Positions 8,580 through 16,295 of a DNA stretch of 64,000 nucleotides are shown here, piece by piece (position 1 is the first letter of the stretch; the number at the start of each line of letters is the position of its first letter). This DNA comes from Actinophytocola sp044466355 (GTDB lineage Bacteria; Actinomycetota; Actinomycetes; Mycobacteriales; Pseudonocardiaceae): NCBI RefSeq assembly GCF_044466355.1, contig NZ_JBITMQ010000023.1, positions 47,248-111,247 on the forward strand. Direction: 5' to 3'. A program made the translations under genes and the position numbers. The notes below the pieces were generated by a model. The model did no database searches, was not told the origin of the DNA, and saw nothing but the letters and a program-made list of their open reading frames with translations.

Positions 8580-8899
8580 GGGACCACGCTGCGGACGAGG
8601 CGCTCCAACGCTTCGCGGGGGAGGCGGTCTCCATCAGCCACAGCGTGCTCGCCCGCGGACGGCGTCGATGGCACGAGCCGGTGTGTGCCGTTTGCCCTTG
8701 GGGTCTCCGGTATAGATCTCGGTTCCGGCCTGCTTGATCGCTGGTCCGAACGTCGCCAGGCCCGACTCGATGTCGACGTCGGTCCATCGCAGTCCGCACA
8801 GGTCGCCACGCCGTTTGCCGGTGGTGAACGCCAGCCACACGAAGGCGCCCCATGCAGGGTCCTTGCGCCACGCCTTGTTAATCAGTAGCGCGGCTTCAT
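8580..8899 (-). pseudogene. Tyrosine integrase remnant (catalytic-domain fragment)
   Basis: On the minus strand from about 8899 the frame reads AALLINKAWRKDPAWGAFVW and then LAFTTGKRRGDLCGLRWTDVD, the integrase region around the first catalytic Arg (usual form TTGxRRGELCALRW; here GKRRGDL). It decays after TGDPKGK, with the frame shifting, and no catalytic HxxR or Tyr remains. The fragment abuts the Hint/toxin fragment near 8900. It indicates an older, now-dead integrated element. Confidence 0.65.
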
Positions 8900-8917
8900 G
8901 GGCGCTATGCCTCGGCC

Positions 8918-9112
8918 TTGCACGCAGGCGAAAGCCTACGTGACACCCGGTGGAAGTCGGTCGACATCAGAACTGTCGATGTGTACCACCAGCAGCAGAG
9001 AGTCCACAATCTCACCATCGTCGACATCCACACGTACTATGTGCTAGCCGGTAACACTCCGGTGCTGGTTCACAACAGCAATTTGCATCAACATGTCGTC
9101 GGCTATTGGTGA
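8918..9112 (+). pseudogene. Pretoxin Hint domain, C-terminal end (orphan polymorphic-toxin module)
   Basis: The frame carries VDVYHQQQRVHNLTIVDIHT and then YYVLAGNTPVLVHNSN, the signature last 30 residues of Hint (intein-like) pretoxin domains that release the toxin tip at VHN. Everything N-terminal to about 8930 (secretion and repeat parts) is missing, so this is an orphan cassette. The frame stops at 9112, 20 bases into the next frame, which continues with toxin-like sequence; a frameshift probably separates them. GC content and codon use are lower than in the surrounding chromosome, as usual for toxin cassettes. Confidence 0.6.
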
Positions 9113-9314
9113 AGACAGCTTTTTGGCCAAGGCGGCGCAGCAAGCTGGGCGCAGCGAGCGGGTTCAGCAGGAAATGGATGGCCTCTTCAGGCAGTTCAGG
9201 TCGTGCGCGGCTTTTCTTCAGAATGCGAACGGAGGAATACAGATAGTGGGCAAGGCTGATAAGGGTAACGAGTCGGCTGTGATACGAAGGCTGACTGATA
9301 TCTATGGCCAGTGA
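9093..9314 (+). pseudogene. Toxin-tip remnant C-terminal domain
   Basis: In the frame shifted from the Hint end, a 73-residue reading contains EDSFLAKAAQQAGRSERVQQ and ends GGIQIVGKADKGNESAVIRR plus LTDIYGQ. From memory, that ending resembles toxin domains whose last residues read (I/V)xIVGKADKxNExxVIxxLxxIYG and which normally carry a central GNxNPGIG...RGRxGxR motif. That centre is absent here (RSCAAFLQNANG instead), so the toxin looks internally deleted and inactive. Alternatively it is a short intact protein. Its stop overlaps the immunity-type gene by 11 bases. Confidence 0.45.
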
Positions 9315-9645
9315 TCCGTTCTTTCGAGTCCAACTCAATGATGCCGAAGCAATATTCATGCTTGGTTCTGGGGATGCGGTAGGGGCTGTTGAAAACGTAG
9401 ACGTGGAAGTCGTTCACGTCGACGGCAGTCGGTGGAGTGGTACCTTCTTGTCGCTCGCTGAGATTGGTCGCATAATGGATCACTGGAGGGTTGCAGGTGA
9501 GGGCCTCGGCGGGAGTTACTTCCAATGTCCAGACTTGGTCATTGTGAGATGCGGTGGAATCGCTGCCATGGTGGAGGTGTTGAACGGTCTAGTCGATTCC
9601 GGCGAGTTTCGAAATGTACTAGTTCGGATTGACATTGAGGAATGA
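9304..9645 (+). CDS. Probable immunity protein of the orphan toxin cassette
   Basis: 113 residues, acidic, no signal peptide, starting MASDPFFRVQLNDAEAIF. It overlaps the toxin-like frame by 11 bases, the standard toxin-immunity arrangement. Codon use is AT-richer than the neighbours, matching the toxin remnant. No named immunity family is recognised, so the role is inferred from position. It appears intact although its toxin seems broken; a retained immunity gene could protect against siblings that still carry the toxin. Confidence 0.6.
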   Translation: MASDPFFRVQLNDAEAIFMLGSGDAVGAVENVDVEVVHVDGSRWSGTFLSLAEIGRIMDHWRVAGEGLGGSYFQCPDLVIVRCGGIAAMVEVLNGLVDSGEFRNVLVRIDIEE

Positions 9646-9867
9646 TCAGCCTGATCAATGAGACGGCTGCGGGATTGCTCGTGACAGAGGTAGCTGTGGA
9701 TGCGCCGAAGGACGTGGGCGTTCGAGCGCGTTGTCGTCACGGTCGCCGTCACCGTTCAGTGAGGTAGTGATCGGCTCCTGACTCTTGAGAGGAGTGCGGC
9801 CTTGGCGTGCCGGGCTTCGTCCCGGGAAGGCGATGGCGGGGCCGAAGGCCAGAGCCCGGCGCACCCA
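9646..9867. other. Intergenic, no feature seen
   Basis: No coding sequence or clear repeat is visible between the immunity gene and the HTH remnant. Confidence 0.3.
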
Positions 9868-10118
9868 CTATCGTACGATGGTATAGCACGAAACAAGACA
9901 TTCCCCGACGCGAAGCCACGTGCCTGAGGGCTGTCCCGCGGTGTCGAGCATGAACGAGGCGACGGACGCGACGTGGCGATAGAACGTCGTCCGGTTGATG
10001 TTGAACTGCCTGGCGAGGGCGGCGACGCTGGGATAGGCGCCGCCGCTGCGGTGAGCGGCCAGGAGTGTTCGGCTGCTGCGCGGACTTCCTCGTCGGTGGG
10101 CAACGTGGGGCCTTTCAC
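9868..10118 (-). pseudogene. Small helix-turn-helix protein, frameshifted
   Basis: From GTG 10118 the frame reads VKGPTLPTDEEVRAAAE. One base then appears lost near 10065 (gaacactcctgg), after which the second frame gives LLAAHRSGGAYPSVAALARQ and FNINRTTFYRHVASV to TAG at 9868. The middle is a clear helix-turn-helix of the kind found in small accessory proteins of actinobacterial mobile elements. The GTG overlaps the TGA of an upstream partial gene (10114-10203), so the two formed an operon. Confidence 0.5.
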
Positions 10119-10203
10119 TGGTCTGCCTGGGGATATCCGGCTGCGGTGAGCATCGCGGTCAGTTCCTGGTGTTGCTCGGCGAGGCGGTGCGCGACGTAGG
10201 TTA
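10114..10203 (-). pseudogene. 3' end of an unknown gene preceding the HTH remnant
   Basis: The minus frame reads TYVAHRLAEQHQELTAML and then TAAGYPQADQ, a helical tail ending in TGA that overlaps the next GTG. The 5' part is cut off at about 10205, where the sequence changes to the plus-strand ABC permease. By analogy with mobile operons of this layout it may be the end of a recombinase, but too little is left to say. Confidence 0.35.
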
Positions 10204-10216
10204 AAACTCAAGCTAG

Positions 10217-10959
10217 ACCACTTTCCAGGAAAGGGCCTTCGCCAGGCTCTCGATCGCGCTCAGTGAACTGATCCAGATCTTTCGGAACCGGCTGGTGCTG
10301 GTCACCAGTTTCATCATGCCCGTGGCGGTCAGCGCGTTCATCTACAAGCACGAGACGTTCGAGGCCATCGGCAGCCTCGGCTACATCGCGGCAGTGGTGA
10401 TGTTCACCGTCGGTGCGTTCGGGCTCTACACCACCACGGTGGCCACCCTGGCATCCCGCCGCCAGAACCTCTTCCTCAAACGACTGCGCTCCACCGCGAC
10501 GGGCGACGCGGGCATCCTGTCCGGACTGTTGCTCCCGATCTCCGTCATCTCGCTGATCCAGGTCGCCGTGATCATGACCGTGCTGGTGTCGGTCACCGGC
10601 GACTCGGCGAACATCCCCTCCTGGTGGCGGCCGTCGTGGCGACGGTGGCCATGATGCCCAGCCTGGGCCTGGCCACGGCCGGACTGACGAACTCGCCGGA
10701 CCACGCCCAGGTGACCACGTTGCCGGTGAGCCTCGGCGTCATCACGGTGGCCAGCTGGGTGGGGATCACCGGCACCGAGGAACTCACCCTGCTCAAGCGG
10801 CTGCCCCCCGGCGGCTCAGCCACCGAACTGGTCGTCAACGCCTGGAACGGCGGCGTTCCGTTGGCGGACTCCCTGCTCCTGCTCGCACCCACGCTGTCCT
10901 GGGTCGTCGCTGCCGTCGTACTGGCGTCCCGCCTCTTCAGCTGGGAAGCGCGCCGGTGA
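10217..10959 (+). pseudogene. ABC-2 type transporter permease, 5'-truncated and frameshifted
   Basis: The frame opening at 10217 (after a TAG) gives ARLSIALSELIQIFRNRL and membrane helices through GLLLPISVISLIQVAVIMTV. At about 10616 the C-run in aacatcccctcc is one C short. The other frame then continues LLVAAVVATVAMMPSLGLAT and ends SWVVAAVVLASRLFSWEARR. Together this is a six-helix drug/peptide-exporter permease (DrrB/YhgE-like). No ATPase gene is adjacent, and the N-terminus is replaced by the mobile-element remnant to the left. The single-base lesion is in a homopolymer, so sequencing error should be excluded. Confidence 0.7.
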
Positions 10960-10969
10960 CTGTCCCTTG

Positions 10970-11000
10970 CCCCGGGAACTCCGACTCGGAGTTCCCGGGG
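10970..11000. terminator. Bidirectional hairpin terminator
   Basis: CCCCGGGAACTCCG (10970-10983), a 3-base loop, then the perfect complement (10987-11000). It sits between the convergent ABC permease remnant and the secreted-protein gene. There is no long T-run, as is common in high-GC actinobacteria. Confidence 0.75.
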
Positions 11001-11024
11001 CGAGTGGCGGATGCGGTTGTCGGT

Positions 11025-11522
11025 CTACGAGTTGATGGTCGCGGACCACCCGCTGGCGACGTGAACCCATTCGTTTCCGTCCAACACGTACCCGAAGGCC
11101 GCGGCGCGGAAGGAAACGCCATCGCCGACGCCGGAACGTGGCGTGTAACAGGCGATTCGGCCAGGTGTGACGTGGCCGTTCCCGCCGGATGTATCACACG
11201 ACATCCGGCCGTAGTACACGCCGTTGTGGTAACGGTAGATCCATGCGTTCGCGAACTGTCCGTAGGGCATCGGGCCCTGCTGTGTCGTATCCAGGTTGTA
11301 GTTGATGTACACGGCGAAGAAGCCGCCGCTGTCCTGGCACAGCTGGACGGCGCCCCAACGGTGACCGCTGTAGTTGTTCTTCACGTAGTTCGCCGACCGG
11401 GTCGAGTGTCCGTAACAGTTGTCCACGGCAGCGTCAGCACTGGCCTCAGCCGATGCGGACGATCCCATCAGACATACCGCGAACACGATGGCGCCCACAA
11501 GTACGATGATTTTCTTTCTCAC
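11025..11522 (-). CDS. Secreted protein of unknown function
   Basis: 165 residues. The N-terminus is a clear Sec signal peptide (MRKKIIVLVGAIVFAVCLMG, cleavage expected after SSASA near residue 26). The mature part of about 140 residues is rich in Tyr, Asn and Gly and has four cysteines (NCYGHS, QLCQDS, MSCDTS, IACYTP), probably two disulfides. I recognise no family. It diverges from the ArsR-type regulator across a perfect 12-bp inverted repeat that overlaps its promoter region, so it is the likely regulated target. The gene is less GC-rich than most neighbours. Confidence 0.8.
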   Translation of the reverse strand: MRKKIIVLVGAIVFAVCLMGSSASAEASADAAVDNCYGHSTRSANYVKNNYSGHRWGAVQLCQDSGGFFAVYINYNLDTTQQGPMPYGQFANAWIYRYHNGVYYGRMSCDTSGGNGHVTPGRIACYTPRSGVGDGVSFRAAAFGYVLDGNEWVHVASGWSATINS

Positions 11523-11583
11523 ATTGCCCCTCTCGCCTGCGCCGAATTTCGGTCTGAACGTTATTCAGCTCGATGTTCCCGCG

Positions 11584-11613
11584 GTATTGATTCGAGACTG
11601 TTCGAATCAATAC
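11584..11613. promoter_or_regulatory. Operator-like perfect palindrome between secreted protein and ArsR regulator
   Basis: GTATTGATTCGA (11584-11595), six bases, then TCGAATCAATAC (11602-11613), a 12-bp perfect inverted repeat. It lies 61 bases upstream of the secreted-protein start and 21 bases before the regulator's GTG. It is the expected position for an autoregulatory site controlling both genes. Confidence 0.7.
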
Positions 11614-11634
11614 CAGCGTGGTTGAATCACTGGC

Positions 11635-12573
11635 GTGATCACATTGCGGATGACGGCCGACACGATGGGCCGGACCAGGCTCGCGGCGTCGCCGGCGGCT
11701 GAGGTCACGGTATGGTTGTGGTTGCTCGTGGCCGGTCGCAGTCACCCGTTGTTCGGGGCGCACGGCCCGGCAGCCCGGTCGATCCTGAGCCACCCCGACG
11801 TCGCGCTTGTCGCCAGCACGCTGTCCCCGGTTTACGCGCCGGACCTGCTGACGCCCGCCGCCACACCGGGGCAGCCGCGATCGGTGCTTGACACCCAGTT
11901 GGACAAGGTGAGTAGCACGGCGCAGGAGGCTATCGCCGATCAGGTCGGCCACGCGGTGGGCCACGGGAGGCAGGTGCCCGCACCGGTCCGGGACGCGGTC
12001 GACTCGGGCACCTTCGGCCGCCGCGCGGCGAACGGGCTGGCGGTGTTCTGGCGGCACGTCCTCGCCGACGACTGGGGTTCGCTGAACGGCGCGATGGAAG
12101 CCGACCTCGCGGAGCGGACGCGGACGATGGCGGGCCATGGGCTCGGTGCCCTGCTCGGCTCGCTGCACCCGACCGTCAGCTGGGCGGGCGGATCGCTGAT
12201 GATCGACCTGGGCAGACACGACGAGGACGTCGAGCTGGGCGACCGGGAGCTGGTCCTGTCACCGAGCGTGCTCAACTGGCCGAACGTCACCGTGCAGCCG
12301 TGCGGCGACGGTCCGGCGGTCATCAACTACCCGGCAGCCGGGCTGGCGGCCGACGCCCGCCGCGACCCGGACGTGCTCGCCCGGCTCTACGGCGACACCA
12401 GGGCCGGCCTGCTCGCCGATCTCGGCGCACCGAGGTCGACGGCCGAGCTGAGTGCCCGTCACGAGGTGGCGCCGTCGACGGTGTCCTACCACCTGCGGAT
12501 CCTGCACCAGGCTGGCCTGATCACCCGGCGCCGAGACGGACATTTCGTGCTGTACCAACGAAAACCTGGCTAG
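11635..12573 (+). CDS. ArsR-family (DUF5937-type) transcriptional regulator
   Basis: 312 residues from GTG 11635. The N-terminal 220 residues form an effector-like domain as in DUF5937 regulators (for example SILSHPDVALVASTLSPVYA, GLAVFWRHVLADDWGSL). The last 80 residues are a winged helix-turn-helix of ArsR type (GAPRSTAELSARHEVAPSTV, LRILHQAGLITRRRDGHFVL). There is no Cys metal site, so a small-molecule or protein signal is more likely than metal. The palindrome directly upstream suggests autoregulation and control of the divergent secreted protein. Confidence 0.83.
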   Translation: MITLRMTADTMGRTRLAASPAAEVTVWLWLLVAGRSHPLFGAHGPAARSILSHPDVALVASTLSPVYAPDLLTPAATPGQPRSVLDTQLDKVSSTAQEAIADQVGHAVGHGRQVPAPVRDAVDSGTFGRRAANGLAVFWRHVLADDWGSLNGAMEADLAERTRTMAGHGLGALLGSLHPTVSWAGGSLMIDLGRHDEDVELGDRELVLSPSVLNWPNVTVQPCGDGPAVINYPAAGLAADARRDPDVLARLYGDTRAGLLADLGAPRSTAELSARHEVAPSTVSYHLRILHQAGLITRRRDGHFVLYQRKPG

Positions 12574-12612
12574 CTTGACTCGCGGGCGAGCAATCCGGGC
12601 GGCACGACTGCG

Positions 12613-13064
12613 ATGTGGGTGAAGGATCGGCTGAACGGGTTGTGGCGTGACGAGGATTTCCTCGACTGGTACCCGCGCGATGGACGCCCCGGTCGATCGC
12701 CCGCGCAGTTGGCGACGGTCTGTGTGCTGCAGTTTCGGCTTGATCTGTTCGATCGGCAGGCAGCCGACGCGGTGCGCTGCCGCATTGATTTCAAGTACGC
12801 TGGACCTCGCACTGGCCCGTCTCAAGGATGCGGGGCTCGTGTGCGAACGTGGCACCGCAGTGCACCAATTCCACCCATGTTCTGGCCGCGGTGCGCGATC
12901 TGACTCGGCTTGCGCTGATCGCCGAGGCGATGCGCGCCGCGCTGGAGGAGATCGCAGGCGCTGCCCCACAGTTGCTGGTCGGTCTGGTGGACGAACAGCG
13001 GGGCCGCCGCTACGGCCGTCCGGTCCGAGCGGATGACACCGGCGGAGAGACGGAGTCGCCATAG
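12613..13064 (+). pseudogene. IS1182-like transposase remnant
   Basis: MWVKDRLNGLWRDEDFLDWY and then SPAQLATVCVLQF, DRQAADAVRCRIDFKYA match the N-terminus of IS1182-family transposases. The frame then breaks near 12795; pieces of the next region appear in other frames (LARLKDAGLVCERG, then STHVLAAVRDLTRLALIAEA and the LVGLVDEQRGRRYGRPV region). The DDE catalytic half is absent. It is therefore a deletion remnant with at least two frameshifts. Confidence 0.75.
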
Positions 13065-13152
13065 ACTGGGTTCAGCATCGCGTTGGGGATCGGCATCGGG
13101 TTGTTCCGAGCGGCTTCCCTGTTTTGCTGGTGAGCGCGTACTGCTCGCCCGT

Positions 13153-13691
13153 TCAGGATCGTGTATCTCCCGGATCGAGGAGACGGACAACTGCCTGCAC
13201 CGGTGTGGCTCGCAACGGTGGTCGCATTCGTGCTCGCGCGGGGTCCGGTGGTCGATCCGCGGCCGACGGTCGCAGTGCTGGCGACATTGCCGGAGTTCCG
13301 CAAGGAAAGCCCTCGAGGACGTGTGGCTGCGCCCACTTGAGAGTGGTCTCACCCACCAGCGCGGATATGTGGTTCTTGTGCTTGCTGCGCCAGCCACGCA
13401 TCGTCCCCGGGTCGATGTCGACGACGTCGAGAAAGGCGTCGATCAGCTGATCGACGGTCGCGTTGGTCCGCGGTGCCTTCTGGTCATCGACCCGCTTGAG
13501 CCCCTGGTCAGTGCCCGCTCGGCAGCCTTGTCCAGATCCGGCGTGCCGACCGGGATCGTCTCGCCGACGTAGATCGGTCGCTTGGTGATCGGATCCCGGC
13601 CGTTGTAGACCCGGATCCTCCGCGCTCCGCTACGGAGCGTCTCGATGTTCCCGCGTTTGCGCCGGTTAGAGCGCTGGGTCGTTGAACCCAT
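13153..13691 (-). pseudogene. Tyrosine integrase remnant abutting the left att repeat (N-terminal half)
   Basis: From 13691 the minus strand reads MGSTTQRSNRRKRGNIETL and then RIRVYNGRDPITKRPIYVGE, the arm-binding N-terminus of actinobacterial AICE/phage integrases. After frame changes it continues with TVDQLIDAFLDVVDIDPGT (SAM-like core-binding domain), and in the next frame AELRQCRQHCDRRPRIDHRT and ECDHRCEPHRCRQLSVSSIR, a Cys/His-rich insertion typical of this integrase family. No catalytic domain is left; the IS1182 remnant lies where it should be. It marks an earlier integration at the same tRNA-Arg. Confidence 0.75.
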
Positions 13692-13771
13692 GGCAAGCCC
13701 CCTGGCTTCACTGTATGCCACGGAGATCATGAAGCCGAGCCTGGCCAGCGCGTTTGCGCTGGCCAGGGCTG

Positions 13772-13814
13772 GCGCCCCCGGCAGGACTCGAACCTGCGAC
13801 CCAGAGCTTAGAAG
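13772..13814 (-). repeat. Left attachment-site repeat (displaced 3' half of tRNA-Arg)
   Basis: Identical over 43 bases to 27838-27880. It begins gcgcccccggcaggactcga and ends at ...agcttagaag, after which the sequences differ (tggatc versus gctcct). It carries the T-arm and anticodon loop of tRNA-Arg but no 5' half, so it is not a functional tRNA. Confidence 0.9.
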
Positions 13815-14537
13815 TGGATCTCTGCTGTCACTCGACAACGACTGCCGCTATACGCCCTGAGCTGAGTGTTTCGCGGTAGCAAACGTCCGACAACATGCGT
13901 GGTCGGTTGGTGTCTGCGGTCGTTTGGGTGGGGTAAGAGTCAGGCGGCTGCGCCTGATTGCTCGCGTCGACCGCATCGACCGACAAGGTCGACTCCTGAC
14001 GGAGTTGTCCACAGCCCACTGAGTTGTCCACAACCGCCCGGTAACCCGCGTGGTGTGTCGTGTTCCCGCCGTACCGTCGGTCCCATGAAGTTCCCGTACT
14101 CAACCCCTGAACCTACGGCTTCGTGATCACTTGGGACAGGTTCGTACTGTTATCTGTCAACACATGCTCTCACCTGCACCGATGGTCGCCGCGCATCGCG
14201 ACGTATGCCCCGGTTTGACGTCAGCTGCGGTGGTTGCAGCTGATTAAGAGTGTGAGTCGATCTTGCAGACGCGGCGCGCATGATCCGGTAGGTGATCTTG
14301 CACACGTAGGACGTTCGGTTAGCACTGACGCTGACGTGGTCAGTAGGCAGATCTATGCACTCACGCGTCCTACCTCACTTTGGGCAGTTAGCGCAGCTCA
14401 GGTGGCCGCCTCTCGTCGCAACACGATCAAGGAGGAACATGCCAACCCCACACCCTACGCAGGGTTGCCACGAACACTCGTGCGACCCGCGCCATACGTC
14501 CCACCGTAGGCCTCGTAGTTTTCATAGAGTGAGGCCT
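13815..14537. other. Left end of the AICE: non-coding, with DnaA-box-like repeats and palindromes
   Basis: No coding sequence is convincing. Visible sites: TTGTCCACA at 14005-14013 and 14024-14032, equal to the actinobacterial DnaA-box consensus, spaced 19 bases apart; TCAGCTGC (14221-14228) with its inverse GCAGCTGA (14236-14243); and the methyltransferase promoter palindrome described separately. It may hold binding sites for recombination or replication proteins. Confidence 0.4.
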
Positions 14538-14538
14538 A
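14507..14538 (+). promoter_or_regulatory. Methyltransferase promoter framed by an AGGCCT-containing inverted repeat
   Basis: TAGGCCTC (14507-14514) and GAGGCCTA (14531-14538) are perfect inverted copies separated by 16 bases. A -10-like TAGAGT (14525-14530) lies between them, and the second copy overlaps the ATG at 14538. Each copy contains the palindrome AGGCCT. Many C5 methyltransferases repress their own promoters by binding or methylating sites there; this layout fits such feedback, though the recognition sequence of the enzyme is unknown. Confidence 0.5.
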
Positions 14539-15716
14539 TGGATCAACCGGCTGTTGACGAGCACGGCTCCCCGGCGGAACCAGCAGCTGCTGAGTTCTTC
14601 GCAGGTATCGGGCTGGCCCGCCTGGGGCTGGAGCGGGCCGGCTTCCGCGTGCCATGGGCGAACGACATCGATGCCGCGAAACACAACATGTACATCGGGC
14701 ACTTCAAGGACCCGACTGAGTCTCACAAGTTCGTCCTGGGCGATGTAGGTCAGGTGAGAGGAGCGGACCTTCCCGAGGGCCTCTCCGTTGCTTGGGCGTC
14801 GTCTCCATGCGTGGATGTATCTCTTGCAGGTGCGCGCCTAGGTTTGAGCGGCGCTCGCTCATCGGCCTTCTACCAGTTCACACGGGCATTGAGCGAGCTA
14901 CCTGCCGAGGCGCGGCCCCCGGTTGTGACACTTGAGAACGTCGTTGGCTTGGCGACTAGCCACGGAGGCGACGACTTGACCGCGGCGATCGCTGAGTTGA
15001 ACAAGCTCGGTTACTCGGCCGACGTGTTAACGATCGATGCCCGAATGTTCGTTCCGCAGTCACGGCCGCGACTGTTCGTCATCGGTGCGCTGAACCCTCC
15101 GGTTGACGACCCGGATGCCAATCCACAGCTGCGTCCGCGCTGGCTGCAAGCACCGTTCGAGAACCCGTCGCTTGTGACGCATCGCGCCCGTCTGCCAGAG
15201 ATATCTCCTAGCGCTGGCTCTCTCACGTCAGTTGTCGAAAGCATCCCTCCGAGTGACGAACGTTGGTGGGACGCCAAGCGGCTCGCGGCATTCGAGATGG
15301 GACTCTCGCCTGCTCAAGCTGCGCGACTTAAAATCCTGCGTGAAGGATCCACGCTTGTTCATCGGACTGCCTATAGGCGAACTCGTCAAGGTAAGCCTAT
15401 GTGGGAAGTGCGATCTGACGACATCGCCGGTTGCCTACGCACTGCAAGAGGCGGCTCTTCAAAACAAGCCCTCGTCGAAGCTGGCAAAGGAGAATTTCGC
15501 GTACGATGGATGACCGGCCGTGAATACGCTCGGCTGATGGGGGCCGACGACTACGAACTGAAGGGCATGCGAGACAATCAAGTGCTATTCGGCTTCGGCG
15601 ACGCCGTATGCGTTCCTGTAGTCGCCTGGTTGGCTGAACACTATCTGATGCCGCTGGTCGAAGGAAAATTGCAAGAACCAATGCTTCAACACGAACTTGC
15701 CATAGCTGGAACTTAA
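14538..15716 (+). CDS. DNA (cytosine-5) methyltransferase
   Basis: 392 residues from ATG 14538. C5-methyltransferase motifs in order: I, AEFFAGIGLARLGLERAGF (about residues 17-35); IV with catalytic Cys, ASSPCVDVSLAG (about 95); VI, TLENVVGL (about 135); VIII, QSRPRLFVIGA (about 175); then a variable target-recognition part (190-310) and IX/X near the end (REYARLMGADDY, VLFGFGDAVCVPVVAWL). It transfers a methyl group from AdoMet to cytosine in a specific site. A vsr gene follows 17 bases later and a nuclease gene is convergent, so it is probably the modification half of a restriction-modification system. It is less GC-rich than the chromosome. Confidence 0.92.
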   Translation: MDQPAVDEHGSPAEPAAAEFFAGIGLARLGLERAGFRVPWANDIDAAKHNMYIGHFKDPTESHKFVLGDVGQVRGADLPEGLSVAWASSPCVDVSLAGARLGLSGARSSAFYQFTRALSELPAEARPPVVTLENVVGLATSHGGDDLTAAIAELNKLGYSADVLTIDARMFVPQSRPRLFVIGALNPPVDDPDANPQLRPRWLQAPFENPSLVTHRARLPEISPSAGSLTSVVESIPPSDERWWDAKRLAAFEMGLSPAQAARLKILREGSTLVHRTAYRRTRQGKPMWEVRSDDIAGCLRTARGGSSKQALVEAGKGEFRVRWMTGREYARLMGADDYELKGMRDNQVLFGFGDAVCVPVVAWLAEHYLMPLVEGKLQEPMLQHELAIAGT

Positions 15717-15733
15717 GTATGTGAGCTCACGGC

Positions 15734-16216
15734 ATGGGATCAATAAAGGAGTCGAAGAGTAGGCAGCCATCTTGGGCCTCCTCCCCTGCGACCCGCAGGT
15801 CTATGCAGGCGAATCGAAGCCGAGATACAAAGCCTGAGGTAGCTTTACGGCAGCTGCTGCACGCTCGGGGTCTTCGTTATCGAGTGTGCGCTAGACCGAT
15901 TCCAGGCATGCGGCGCACCGCCGATATTGTGTTTCGCCCTGCACGTGTCGCGGTTGAGGTGTACGGCTGCTTCTGGCATGGCTGCCCTGAGCACTATCGA
16001 GCGCCAGCGACCAACAGCCAATACTGGGCGGGCAAGGTAGAACGAAATATGCGACGGGACGCCGACACCGCTAACACACTCAATGATGCCGGTTGGGCGC
16101 TTGTCGTGGTGTGGGAGCACGAGAATCTCACCGAGGCTGCAGAGCGCGTGACTGAGCTAGTGATGCTCCGGCGAGCCGCACTAACTCAGTCACGCACTGC
16201 TGGTCGACGCGTCTGA
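15734..16216 (+). CDS. vsr: Very short patch repair (Vsr) endonuclease
   Basis: 160 residues. Vsr signature regions are all present: NRSRDTKPEVALRQLLHARG, PGMRRTADIVFRP with the catalytic Asp, VAVEVYGCFWHGCPEHY, and WAGKVERNMRRD followed by VVWEHE. It nicks 5' of the T in T:G mismatches that arise when 5-methylcytosine deaminates within the partner methyltransferase's site, so mutation of the site is avoided. The gap to the methyltransferase is 17 bases and both read the same way, one operon. Length is close to the E. coli enzyme (156). Confidence 0.93.
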   Translation: MGSIKESKSRQPSWASSPATRRSMQANRSRDTKPEVALRQLLHARGLRYRVCARPIPGMRRTADIVFRPARVAVEVYGCFWHGCPEHYRAPATNSQYWAGKVERNMRRDADTANTLNDAGWALVVVWEHENLTEAAERVTELVMLRRAALTQSRTAGRRV

Positions 16217-16295
16217 GCCCCCTGCTGGCGGCTGACTGCTTCTGTTGTGACGAGGCGGATCAGTTCAGCCAGCTATAAGTATCGTTTTGACTCAG

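Noticed and set aside
13772..13838. A complete tRNA gene at the left att site
   Set aside because: Only the 3' half is there; no D-arm or 5' acceptor strand follows the repeat.
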